DNA from: Bryobacteraceae bacterium
GTDB taxonomy: Bacteria; Acidobacteriota; Terriglobia; Bryobacterales; Bryobacteraceae
Assembly (NCBI GenBank): GCA_026002855.1
Contig: BPGD01000001.1
Span: forward strand, 620,001-684,000
Direction of reading: 5' to 3'
Length of the DNA: 64,000 nucleotides
Shown here: positions 52,449-63,135 of the stretch, in pieces
Layout: each line of letters starts with the position of its first letter
How positions within the stretch are numbered: position 1 is the stretch's first letter
The notes under the pieces: model-generated
What the model saw: the letters and a program-made list of their open reading frames with translations, nothing else
What the model was told of the DNA's origin: nothing
Database searches by the model: none
Program-made: the position numbers and the translations under genes

Positions 52449-53507
52449 ATGCGACTGCTTGCCTTCGCCCTCGTTCTTGCCGCCTCCGGCCGCGCCGAAA
52501 TTGTCACGGAGCGCATCTTCGGCCCCGAAACCCGCACCGGCCCCTACAAGCACCCGGCTTCAATCTGCGCGCTCGACAACGGCGACCTGCTGCTGGTCTA
52601 TTATGGCGGCGAAGGCGAATACGCCCGGTCCACTGCCGTCTATCTCTCGCGCCTGCGTCCCGGCAACATGCGCTGGAGCGATCCCAGGCCAGTCGCCCGC
52701 GACCCCTTCCGCTCCACCGGCAACGGCGTCTGCTGGCAGGATCCGCGCGGCCGCGTCTGGCTGTTCTACGTGATCCGCTTCGGGGACACCTGGTCGACGT
52801 CGCGCATTGCCGCCAAAGTCAGCGACGACCGCGGCGAGACCTGGTCCGATCCGTCCCTGCTCAGCCTGGAAGAAGGCTGGATGGTGCGCGGCAAACCGAT
52901 CCTGCTCTCCAGCGGCAAATGGCTGCTGCCCATCTATCACGAGGTCGGCAGCGACCGCGAGCGCGTCGAACCGGAAACGAGCTCGCTGTTCCTCCTCCAC
53001 GACCCCGCCACCGGCCGGTGGACGCCCGGCGGGAAGATCCGTTCGAGAAACGGCAACCTCCAACCGGCGCCCGTCGAGCTCGCTCCCGGCCACCTGCTCG
53101 CCTTCTGTCGGCGCGGCGGCGGCTATACGCCCGAAGAGCGCGGCTTCATCATCGCCTCGGAGAGCTTCGACGAGGGCATGAACTGGACGGAGGGCCGCGA
53201 TACGGAATGGCCCAACCCGAACTCCGCCGTCGAGCTCATCCGCCTGCGCAGCGGCAAACTCCTGCTGATCTGCAATCCTGTCCACCACGGCCGTACGCCT
53301 CTGACGGCCGCACTCAGCGAAGACGGCGGCAGGACGTGGCCCTGGCGCAGGAACCTCGCCGAAGGGAAGGACTCGTTCGCCTATCCGAGCGCCGTGCAGA
53401 CCGCCGATGGCCGCATCCACGTTGTCTATACGAGCGATGAGCGCAGGGCGATCCGCCGCGCGATATTCCGCGAAGAGGATGTGATGCGCGGGGAGCAGCA
53501 GAATTGA
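52449..53507 (+). CDS. Secreted sialidase-family (BNR repeat) protein
   Basis: A 352-residue protein with a signal peptide (MRLLAFALVLAASGRA) and a six-bladed beta-propeller. Asp-boxes are visible as SDDRGETWSDP and SEDGGRTWPW (S-x-D-x-G-x-x-W), with the arginine-containing FRSTGNGVCWQDPRG earlier. Such proteins are annotated as exo-alpha-sialidases, but many in environmental bacteria act on other glycans, and the full catalytic set (Arg triad, Tyr/Glu pair) cannot be confirmed by eye. No sialic acid catabolic genes are nearby. It lies seven bases after the MFS carrier gene. Confidence 0.82.
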   Translation: MRLLAFALVLAASGRAEIVTERIFGPETRTGPYKHPASICALDNGDLLLVYYGGEGEYARSTAVYLSRLRPGNMRWSDPRPVARDPFRSTGNGVCWQDPRGRVWLFYVIRFGDTWSTSRIAAKVSDDRGETWSDPSLLSLEEGWMVRGKPILLSSGKWLLPIYHEVGSDRERVEPETSSLFLLHDPATGRWTPGGKIRSRNGNLQPAPVELAPGHLLAFCRRGGGYTPEERGFIIASESFDEGMNWTEGRDTEWPNPNSAVELIRLRSGKLLLICNPVHHGRTPLTAALSEDGGRTWPWRRNLAEGKDSFAYPSAVQTADGRIHVVYTSDERRAIRRAIFREEDVMRGEQQN

Positions 53508-53534
53508 CTCCCGCTTCCGGCGCCAGTGTATATT
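53504..53534 (+). promoter_or_regulatory. Promoter of infC
   Basis: TTGACT (53504-53509) overlaps the sialidase stop codon, and TATATT (53529-53534) follows after 19 bases. Transcription would start near 53541, leaving a leader of about 145 bases before the infC ATG. Confidence 0.5.
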
Positions 53535-53591
53535 GGAGGGGTAGGGAGCAACGTCTGAGGCTTCCCCTCGCTCGAATCTCATCCTGGAACC

Positions 53592-53631
53592 GGGCGCGCG
53601 CAGCCGGAGTGGAGCTGTGCACGCCCTTTTT
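53592..53631 (+). terminator. Terminator-like hairpin in the infC leader (candidate attenuator)
   Basis: GGGCGCGCGCAGC (53592-53604) pairs with GCTGTGCACGCCC (53614-53626): 13 positions with one mismatch and one G-U, nine-base loop, then five T (53627-53631). It lies between the promoter and the infC start, so it would end transcription before the gene unless bypassed. Confidence 0.6.
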
Positions 53632-53684
53632 CCGTCTCAGGAGCCCAAAAATCCCGCAAAGGAATTCCCGCAAGAACAGACCGC

Positions 53685-54314
53685 ATGCAGCCTAGATTTC
53701 CCCGCCCGCGAGTCAGAGTCAGAGAGAACGTGAATGAGGCCATCCGGGCCCGGGAGGTGCGCGCCGTGTTCCCGGACGGCGTGGTGGAAATCATGCCCAC
53801 GCAACAGGCCATCCGGCGCGCCCGCGAGATGGGGCTTGACCTGATCCTGGTCGCCCCCACGGCCGAACCGCCCGTGGCCAAGGCGATGGACTACGGGCAG
53901 TGGCAATACGAGCAGAAGAAGAAACAGCAGGAAGCGAAAAAGAAGCAGCATGTGATCCAGGTGAAGGAACTCAAGTTCCGGCCAAACACCGACGATCACG
54001 ATTACAACTTCAAGCTCAAGCACGCCATCCGCTTCCTCACCGAGGGCAACCGCGTGAAGGCCGTGGTGCAGTTCCGCGGCCGCGAAATCTCCCATGCCGA
54101 CCTCGGCAAGAACCTGCTGCTACGGCTGGCTAACGATCTCGCTTCCTACGCCACCATTGAAGGCCAGCCGCGCCTGGAAGGGCGCTTCGCCCACATCATC
54201 CTGACACCCAAAAAAGAAGCGGCCCAGAAGAAGGAGAAAGCGGCGGAGGCGAAACCCGCTCCGGCCCAGCCGGCCGCTCCTGCCGCGGAGATCCCGCAGG
54301 AAGAACAAGGCTGA
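53685..54314 (+). CDS. infC: Translation initiation factor IF-3
   Basis: IF-3 binds the 30S subunit and enforces start-codon selection. The 209-residue protein has the N-domain (RVRENVNEAIRAREVRAVFP, GLDLILVAPTAEPPVAKAMDYG), the basic linker (QKKKQQEAKKKQHV) and the C-domain (VKELKFRPNTDDHDYNFKLK, VQFRGREISHADLG). The last 35 residues form a Lys/Ala/Pro-rich tail not found in E. coli IF-3. The ATG has no nearby Shine-Dalgarno; an in-frame ATT at 53664 directly follows AAAGGA, which is of interest because infC often starts at AUU. rpmI and rplT, normally next, are absent. Confidence 0.95.
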   Translation: MQPRFPRPRVRVRENVNEAIRAREVRAVFPDGVVEIMPTQQAIRRAREMGLDLILVAPTAEPPVAKAMDYGQWQYEQKKKQQEAKKKQHVIQVKELKFRPNTDDHDYNFKLKHAIRFLTEGNRVKAVVQFRGREISHADLGKNLLLRLANDLASYATIEGQPRLEGRFAHIILTPKKEAAQKKEKAAEAKPAPAQPAAPAAEIPQEEQG

Positions 54315-54341
54315 GCCGGCGCGCCGAAGGGCGCGGCTGGC
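54315..54341 (+). terminator. Terminator-like hairpin after infC
   Basis: Directly after the infC stop, GCCGGCGCGCC and GGGCGCGGCTGGC pair over 11 positions with one bulge and a short loop. No T-run follows. The remaining 178 bases to the next gene hold nothing I recognise. Confidence 0.45.
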
Positions 54342-54519
54342 ATGAGCGCTCGCCTCGATTGCCTGTGAGGCCGCTGCCAGCCCTGTTGCCGCCAGATCGG
54401 AAGGGCTCCTGGGGAGATCACTCCGGCGTCTGTCCCGGCGAAACGCCCCTGCCCGCGCCGCGACGGTTTATTCCGTCGCGACACGGACGGCAGAGGGTGG
54501 GCCCAGGGGGCGAGTGAAC

Positions 54520-55302
54520 TCAGCGCGACCGGAAGATCAAGGCCCGCGACACCGAATCCCGGTGCGCTTTCCGGTCGAACACCTCCTCCTCCATCGCCTC
54601 CAGGGCCCGCCGGTCGGCTTCGCTCATCTTCTCCTGCGCGGCGGCAAAGGCGCTCCGGATCTTGTCCATCGACTCCAGACCCGGCGCCAGGATCAGAAAC
54701 CACACCGCTCCAGGTTCCATGGTGTGAATGGCCTCCACGTCCATCTGGTAGCTGTAGATCACGCCGTCCCGGACCAGTTGATCGAGCACCGGCTTGTCGT
54801 GGTGCCGGAACATCATCCGCGCCACCGGCATCTTGCCGGGCTTCACCTTCTCCATCTGGAAGAACGTCACCGGCAGGGCACCGGCAGGAACCTTTCCTCC
54901 GCCGGACTCGAGGCTGCGTACAATCACGTCGCGGTGTTTCTCAAAGTCGCTGATGGTCCATACTTCCCTGGCCTTATCCGCATTGGCCCGAATCGCTCCC
55001 TGAACGGCTTTGTCACCCTCGGCGAGGCCGGCAAAGTTCCTGGTTTCGTACCAAAGAGCCACGTTCGGTCCATCGCCGTGCACGACGTCGGTGTCGAGCC
55101 CATAGGCGTCGATTGTCCCTGCCTGCATCAGCCGGTCCAGCGCTGACGTAACGATCTGGACGTTCTCGATAAAGCGCTCCAGGCGATCGGGCTGTACGCG
55201 AAACATCGCGACGGAGGTGATCGGCGCCGGCGCCGGTTGTGCGGACACGCTGCCAGCCGCAAGCAGCAGGCAGAAAACGGGGATAGGGGTGCGGAATTGC
55301 AT
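54520..55302 (-). CDS. Secreted protein, unknown function
   Basis: A 260-residue protein with a clear signal peptide (MQFRTPIPVFCLLLAAGSVSA). The start at 55302 is supported by AAGGAGG nine bases upstream. The mature region suggests two ferredoxin-like (dimeric alpha/beta barrel) repeats: SVAMFRVQPDRLERFIENVQ is a typical first strand-helix, and FFQMEKVKPGKMPVARMMF may begin the second. The C-terminal 50 residues are a charged helix (AAAQEKMSEADRRALEAMEE). I do not recognise a named family. It converges on infC and stands alone on its strand. Confidence 0.65.
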   Translation of the reverse strand: MQFRTPIPVFCLLLAAGSVSAQPAPAPITSVAMFRVQPDRLERFIENVQIVTSALDRLMQAGTIDAYGLDTDVVHGDGPNVALWYETRNFAGLAEGDKAVQGAIRANADKAREVWTISDFEKHRDVIVRSLESGGGKVPAGALPVTFFQMEKVKPGKMPVARMMFRHHDKPVLDQLVRDGVIYSYQMDVEAIHTMEPGAVWFLILAPGLESMDKIRSAFAAAQEKMSEADRRALEAMEEEVFDRKAHRDSVSRALIFRSR

Positions 55303-55423
55303 CACCCAAAGCCTCCTTCTTCGAAAACAAGGGTGACTCAGTATGCACGCATTCCTTCCCGATGACAAGGGGAAAAGTCACGAGGGGGGCAGATGTTACA
55401 TGAACAGGACCGGCCTGACGCCT

Positions 55424-56605
55424 TCAGAAGGCCATCCGCAGCAGCTCCCGCTGGACTTCGCCCGTCACTTCCGCCGCATGTTCTGAACGATAGACGTTCA
55501 CCTCACTGCGGATGCCAAACTCCGGCAGGTAGACGCCCGGTTCGACGGAGAAGCACAGTCCGGGCACGATGGGCCGCTCGTCGTGTGTCTCGAAATTGTC
55601 CATGTTGGCCCCGGTTCCGTGGACATCCTCGCCGATCGAGTGGCCGGTGCGGTGGATGAACCAGGCGTCCAGGCCGCGAGCGCGAAGATACAGGCGGGCG
55701 GCGTCGTCCACCTGATACCCGCACAGCGGCTCGCCGGACTGTGCCGCCTGCACCACCCGCGCCACCGCCGCGTCGCGCGCCCCGGCCACTGCCTCAAAAA
55801 CCTCCGTCATCCTCTGCGGCGGCGCCGTGCCGCAGTAGGCCGTCCAGGTGATGTCATAGTAGACCGCGCCCGGCTCGCGCAGCTTCGCCCACAGGTCAAT
55901 GAGCAGCAGGTCGCCCCGGCGGATTTCGGCCGCCGATTCGGCCTGGGGTTCATAGTGCGGGTCCGAGGCGTGCGCGTTCACGGCCACGATGGGGCCGTGA
56001 TCAGTAAACAGCCCTTCTGTTTCAAACGCATTCAGAATGAATTGTTTGACATCAAACTCGCTCACCCGTTGCCCGCGCCGGAGCCGGTCTTCCACCAGGC
56101 GGAAAGCGGCGGCCCGGATCGCATCCACCTTCGCCTGCGCCCGGCGGTGGCTTCTGTACTGCTCCGGCGTCCACAGGGCCTCAAACTGCTGCACGAGCGC
56201 CGCCGAGCTGACCACTTCCACGCCCATGGACCGCACCAGCTCCACCGTGCCGGCGTCCACCAAGGCGATGTAGGGGACGGCGCAGCGCGGCGAATACTGC
56301 ATGGCGATGCGTCCGCCACGGGGCAGCATCTCCGCAAGCATCCGCTCCTGCTCCTGCCAGCCCGCATAGAGCCGCTTCTCGCCCGGCAGCGCATCGAGCA
56401 TGACCGGCTCGATCCGGTGCACGAGCTTCACCGGCCCGCCCTGCGCCGGCACCAGGTAGTACCAGCGGCGCGTTGGCGTCCGCGGCGCGGCAAAACCGAG
56501 GATCCGGTAGGCCAGCGGGTCCCGCCCGTGGTGGTCAAAAAACAGCCACCCGTCCAGTTGCTGCGCGCGCAGCGCCTCCTGCATCGCTTCCAGCCGCATG
56601 CCCAT
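55424..56605 (-). CDS. M24 family Xaa-Pro aminopeptidase
   Basis: A 393-residue cytoplasmic metallopeptidase with a creatinase-like N-domain (residues 1-150) and a pita-bread catalytic domain. The five metal ligands are visible: Asp in LLIDLWAK, Asp in YYDITWTAY, His in [14 protein letters not shown], Glu in SVEPGVY and Glu in IRSEVNVY. These enzymes remove residues before proline. The ATG at 56605 is used; an in-frame ATG two codons later is also possible. It is divergent from valS with only 42 bases between the start codons. The frame is open far beyond the start, but antisense to valS. Confidence 0.92.
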   Translation of the reverse strand: MGMRLEAMQEALRAQQLDGWLFFDHHGRDPLAYRILGFAAPRTPTRRWYYLVPAQGGPVKLVHRIEPVMLDALPGEKRLYAGWQEQERMLAEMLPRGGRIAMQYSPRCAVPYIALVDAGTVELVRSMGVEVVSSAALVQQFEALWTPEQYRSHRRAQAKVDAIRAAAFRLVEDRLRRGQRVSEFDVKQFILNAFETEGLFTDHGPIVAVNAHASDPHYEPQAESAAEIRRGDLLLIDLWAKLREPGAVYYDITWTAYCGTAPPQRMTEVFEAVAGARDAAVARVVQAAQSGEPLCGYQVDDAARLYLRARGLDAWFIHRTGHSIGEDVHGTGANMDNFETHDERPIVPGLCFSVEPGVYLPEFGIRSEVNVYRSEHAAEVTGEVQRELLRMAF

Positions 56606-56647
56606 AGTGTACGGGAAGGACGCCCTGTTAGACTGAAAGTTCACCCC

Positions 56648-59322
<2,675 letters not shown>

Positions 59323-59326
<4 letters not shown>

Positions 59327-60174
59327 CAGCGGCCGACTGGCGTTTCCCGGAAGCGCTCGAACTGATCCGCCGCGCCCTGGCCGAAGACATCGGCACAGGC
59401 GACGTCACAACGGAGTGCATTGTTGCTCCGGACGCCCGCGCCGCAGGCGCTTTCTACGCGCGCGAGCCGCTCACCGTCGCCGGCGCCGAACTCATCCAGT
59501 GCGTCTATGACGAGGCGGGCGGCGGCGTGGAAGTGGAGGTGCTGGCGCCCAGCGGAACGGAAGTGGAAGCGGGCGCGTGTCTGGCCCGCGCGCGCGGCCT
59601 GGCGCGGCGGCTGCTCACCTGCGAGCGCACCGCGCTGAACCTGCTTCAGCGGCTGAGCGGCGTCGCCACGCTGGCGCGCCAGTTCACGCGCGCCGTCGAA
59701 GGCACGCGCTGCCGCGTGCTCGACACGCGCAAGACGACGCCTGGCATGCGGCGGCTGGAGAAGATGGCGGCCGCCTCGGGTGGCGTCGTCAACCATCGCA
59801 TGGGCCTCTGGGACGCGGTGCTGATCAAGAACAATCACATCGCCGCAGCCGGAGGCGTGCGCGCCGCGCTGGAAGCAGTGCGCGGCCGCGGGCTGCCGGT
59901 CGAGATCGAAGTCCGCACCCTCGAAGAGCTCGACGAAGCGCTGGCCTGCGGCGCCAGCCGGCTCCTGCTCGACAATCTGACGCCTGCTCAGGCCCGCGAA
60001 TGGATTGGCCGCATCGGCGGTCGCGCCACCGTCGAGCTGAGCGGCGGCATCACGCTGGCCAACGTGCGCGAGTATGCGCTCGCCGGCGCCGACTTTGTCT
60101 CAAGCGGCGCCATCACGCATTCGGCCCGCGCCGTGGACATCCACTTCCGGCTGGACGTTCATGCGCACGATTGA
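59323..60174 (+). CDS. nadC: Nicotinate-nucleotide pyrophosphorylase (quinolinate phosphoribosyltransferase)
   Basis: NadC converts quinolinate and PRPP to nicotinate mononucleotide in de novo NAD synthesis. The 283-residue protein has [16 protein letters not shown] near the N-terminus, the substrate-binding [19 protein letters not shown] and [20 protein letters not shown], and the C-terminal [15 protein letters not shown]. The start is a GTG overlapping the valS stop (GTGA), with GAGGAG upstream. It overlaps birA by 14 bases, so valS, nadC and birA are translationally coupled. nadA and nadB are not in the window. Confidence 0.97.
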
Positions 60175-60877
60175 ATGGCACGACACGATCGACACCACCA
60201 TGCGCCGCGCCGCGGAGCTGGCCCGCGCCGGCTGCGCTTCGGGCACGGTGGTCGCCGCCCGCCGGCAGACGGCCGGTGTCGGCCGCATGGGCCGGACGTG
60301 GGACTCGCGCCCCGGGGGGCTCTACTTCACCGCCGTGCTGCGGCCGCGGCTGGATGCGGCGCAGATGCCGCTGGCGACGCTCGCGCTCGGGCTCGGCGTG
60401 GCGGACGCGCTCCAGCTCTTTGCGGGCCTGGCCGTCGATCTGCGCTGGCCCAATGACGTGCTCGTCGGGGATCGCAAGCTGGCCGGCATCCTCGCCCAGT
60501 TTCAGGAGGGCGCGCTGCTGGCGGGAGTCGGCCTGAATGTCAACCAGCGGGAATTCCCCCCGGAGCTGGAGCCGCTGGCCACGTCGCTGTTGCTGGAAAC
60601 CGGGAAAGAACAGGACCCGGAGTTTCTGTTGCCGGCGCTGGTCCGCTCGATCGAGTCCCATGTCAACATCCTGGAGACGGCCGGAGCGGAGCCCATCCTG
60701 CGCCTGTTTGAGAGCGCCTCATCGTACGCCTCCGGCCGCCGCGTCCGCGTCGAGCTGCCCGGCGGCGAAATCACCGGAGTCACCGCCGGCCTGTCGGCGG
60801 AAGGGTTTCTCCGGGTCCGCCGGGAGGACGGATCGCTGGTCACCGTTACCGCCGGCGGCGTGCGGCCTGCGCCTTAA
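60161..60877 (+). CDS. birA: Biotin--[acetyl-CoA-carboxylase] ligase, monofunctional
   Basis: A 238-residue biotin protein ligase that activates biotin as biotinyl-AMP and attaches it to the biotin carboxyl carrier protein. The catalytic loop GVGRMGRTWDSRPGGLYFT corresponds to GRGRxGRxW, and LRWPNDVLVGDRKLAGILAQ holds the lysine that contacts biotin. A C-terminal SH3-like domain is present (GRRVRVELPGGEITGVTAGL). The N-terminal helix-turn-helix of E. coli BirA is missing, so it does not act as a repressor. It overlaps nadC by 14 bases, a common pairing. Confidence 0.95.
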   Translation: MRTIEWHDTIDTTMRRAAELARAGCASGTVVAARRQTAGVGRMGRTWDSRPGGLYFTAVLRPRLDAAQMPLATLALGLGVADALQLFAGLAVDLRWPNDVLVGDRKLAGILAQFQEGALLAGVGLNVNQREFPPELEPLATSLLLETGKEQDPEFLLPALVRSIESHVNILETAGAEPILRLFESASSYASGRRVRVELPGGEITGVTAGLSAEGFLRVRREDGSLVTVTAGGVRPAP

Positions 60878-60918
60878 TGCCAACGGCGGACCGCGGGCGG
60901 CATCTATGATGAAGAGGA

Positions 60919-61962
60919 ATGGGGATGAGTTCTCCCTCGCGGGCCGGCGGGCGGCGGTTTCCTCCGTGGTTGGGAACCGTGGCCGTCTATCTGCTTTCGC
61001 TCGGGTGCCTGCTATGGGTCTACCATGACTTCGACTGGCGCACCGAGCTGCCCAAGCTGCGCCGGATTCATCCGGCCTGGATTGTCGCTGCCGTTGCCGC
61101 TGACGTGCTCGTCTACGTCTCGCAGGCCTGGCGGTGGAACGTTCTGCTTGCTCCAGTCCGGCGGCTGCCGCTGTGGAAGAGCGTGCAGGCCATCTACATC
61201 GGGCTGTTCGCCAACGAGCTGTTGCCGCTGCGCAGCGGAGAGCTGATCCGCTGCTATCTGATGGCCGTGTGGCACCACATCCCGTTTCCGCTGGTACTGA
61301 GCTCGGCGCTGATTGAACGCCTGATTGACGGCTTGTGGCTGATCTTCGGCTTTGCCGCAGTTTCGCTGTTCGTCGAACTTCCGGCCGATCTGGTGGCGGG
61401 CGTTTGGGGGCTGGCGGCGGTAGTGGGCGCCATCGGCACCCTGGTCGTCTTCGCCGTGTTCAACCGGCGGTTCTCCCATCACGTCACCACCCGTCACCGG
61501 TGGTCCGAGGTGCTCCGCACGGCCGTGGAGGGGCTGCACGCCATGGGGCGTTCCCGTTCCTTCCCCGCGGCCGTGGGCGCCAGCATCGTGTATCTCGCCC
61601 TTCAGGTCATCCCGATTCACGCGATGCTGGAGGGCTATGGGCTGGATCTGCCCTGGGGCTCGGCGGCCGTGGTGCTGGTGGTTCTGCGCCTGGGCACGGT
61701 GCTGCCTTCGGCGCCTGGCAATGTCGGGCTCTTCCACTTGTTCGCCTATCTCGCCCTGCACCGAGTGCTGGGCGTCGATGCACAGACGGCAAAGTCCGTT
61801 GCCGGGGTGATGTTTTTCATCGTCACCGTGCCGCTTTTGGCCGCCGGCGCCCTCGCCCTGGCCTTCACCGGCAGCGAGCTCCGTGAGATCTATCAACGCG
61901 CTCACCAGCACCACCGCCTGCACCGGCGCAAAGCCGCCCCGAAGACCGAAGTCCTGGGATAG
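60919..61962 (+). CDS. Lysylphosphatidylglycerol synthase TM-domain / flippase-like membrane protein
   Basis: A 347-residue integral membrane protein with about seven to eight helices, matching the UPF0104/LPG-synthase transmembrane family (PF03706). Hallmarks are SQAWRWNVLLAPV, YIGLFANELLPLRSGELIRCYLMA and the late LRLGTVLPSAPGNVGLFHLFAY, where the PG-x-x-G motif is conserved. Stand-alone members are often linked to glycolipid or glycan metabolism; the catalytic LPG synthase domain is absent here. The charged C-terminal tail is His/Lys-rich. An in-frame ATG at 60925 is better spaced from the upstream GAGG than the first ATG. It follows birA by 41 bases. Confidence 0.85.
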   Translation: MGMSSPSRAGGRRFPPWLGTVAVYLLSLGCLLWVYHDFDWRTELPKLRRIHPAWIVAAVAADVLVYVSQAWRWNVLLAPVRRLPLWKSVQAIYIGLFANELLPLRSGELIRCYLMAVWHHIPFPLVLSSALIERLIDGLWLIFGFAAVSLFVELPADLVAGVWGLAAVVGAIGTLVVFAVFNRRFSHHVTTRHRWSEVLRTAVEGLHAMGRSRSFPAAVGASIVYLALQVIPIHAMLEGYGLDLPWGSAAVVLVVLRLGTVLPSAPGNVGLFHLFAYLALHRVLGVDAQTAKSVAGVMFFIVTVPLLAAGALALAFTGSELREIYQRAHQHHRLHRRKAAPKTEVLG

Positions 61963-61983
61963 AATTGGGCGGCAGGACATCTT

Positions 61984-63135
61984 ATGCTGCCCCAGAATCA
62001 ACGCGAAGTTTCCCGCCGGGCGCTGTTGTCTGCCGCCGGCGCCTTTACGATCGTCTCTCCGCAGGCGGTCCGCGGCACACAGGCCAACTCGAGGGTCTCC
62101 ATCGGCCTGATCGGCTGTGGCGGCCGCGGCACCTACGACGCGCGCATCGCCCACAACGATCCGCGCGGCCGCGTCACCGCCCTCTGCGACCTGTTTGACG
62201 ACCGCATCGAACAGGCGAAAACGGCGCTTCAGCTCGACCGGGTGGACGAGTACAAGGACTATCAGAAGCTGCTCGCCAACCCGTCCGTCGACGCCGTCAT
62301 CATCGCCACGCCGCCTTATCAGCATCCCGAGCAATTGGAGGCGGCGGTGGATGCGAAGAAGCACATCTACTGCGAAAAGCCCGCCGGAGTGGACACGGCC
62401 GGCTGCCAGCGGGTGATCCGCGCCGGCCGGCGCGCCGACCCGAAGAAGGTCATCAGCTTCGGCTTCCAGCAGCGCTACGGCCCCGTGTATCTGGAAGCCT
62501 GGAAGCGCGTCAAGGAAGGCGCCATCGGTCCGCTGGCGGCCGCGCGCGCCTACTGGATCGGCGGCGATCCGTTCACCCGCCGCGAGTACCCGGGCCTCGA
62601 TCCAAAGCTTGCGGAAATCCGCAACTGGTTCTGCTACGCGAAGTATTCCGGCGACATCATCGTCGAGCAGGACTGCCACAACTTCGACGTGCTCCACTGG
62701 TTCCTGGAAGGCCTGCCCGTCCGCGCCGTCGGCTACTCCACACGCAAGGTCCGCCTGACAATGGACATCGTCGACAACCTCACGCTCTCGTTTGAATGGC
62801 CCAACAACATGCTGGTCAATTACGAGGCCAACCAGCTCACGCCGCGCGGCTTCTCCAAGGTGGGGGAGGAGTTCACGGGCACAAAAGGCACGATCACCAC
62901 CTCGCGCGCCGCGATGACCCACTACAAGGGGCCGAAGGAGATCGAACGCATCGATTCAAAACGCGACATCACCAACGACGCGCTCGAACAGTTCCTCGAC
63001 CGCATTCTCACCGGAAACGTGGAGAACGTGGCCGAGCGCTCGGCGCTGTCCACCATGATTGCGCTGCTCGGCCGCGAGGCCATGTACACGCGCCGGGAGC
63101 AGACCTGGAAAGGGCTCTTCGGGAACATCGCATGA
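61984..63135 (+). CDS. Tat-exported Gfo/Idh/MocA family oxidoreductase
   Basis: A 383-residue oxidoreductase with a twin-arginine leader (SRRALLSAAGAFTI, residues 10-23), so the NAD(P)-bound enzyme is exported folded. The Rossmann motif is IGLIGCGGRGTYDARI, the substrate lysine is in HIYCEKPAGVDT, and the second domain begins at FGFQQRYGPVYLEAW. Family members act on oxidised or 3-keto sugars, in keeping with the DUF1080 and other exported proteins here. AGGA lies about eight bases before the start. The next gene overlaps its stop as ATGA, so the two are probably functionally linked. Confidence 0.93.
   Translation: MLPQNQREVSRRALLSAAGAFTIVSPQAVRGTQANSRVSIGLIGCGGRGTYDARIAHNDPRGRVTALCDLFDDRIEQAKTALQLDRVDEYKDYQKLLANPSVDAVIIATPPYQHPEQLEAAVDAKKHIYCEKPAGVDTAGCQRVIRAGRRADPKKVISFGFQQRYGPVYLEAWKRVKEGAIGPLAAARAYWIGGDPFTRREYPGLDPKLAEIRNWFCYAKYSGDIIVEQDCHNFDVLHWFLEGLPVRAVGYSTRKVRLTMDIVDNLTLSFEWPNNMLVNYEANQLTPRGFSKVGEEFTGTKGTITTSRAAMTHYKGPKEIERIDSKRDITNDALEQFLDRILTGNVENVAERSALSTMIALLGREAMYTRREQTWKGLFGNIA

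Noticed and set aside
51176-53507. Sialic acid uptake and catabolism operon
   Set aside because: Only an MFS carrier and a BNR-repeat protein are present. There is no nanA, nanK, nanE or mutarotase, so the substrate cannot be named.
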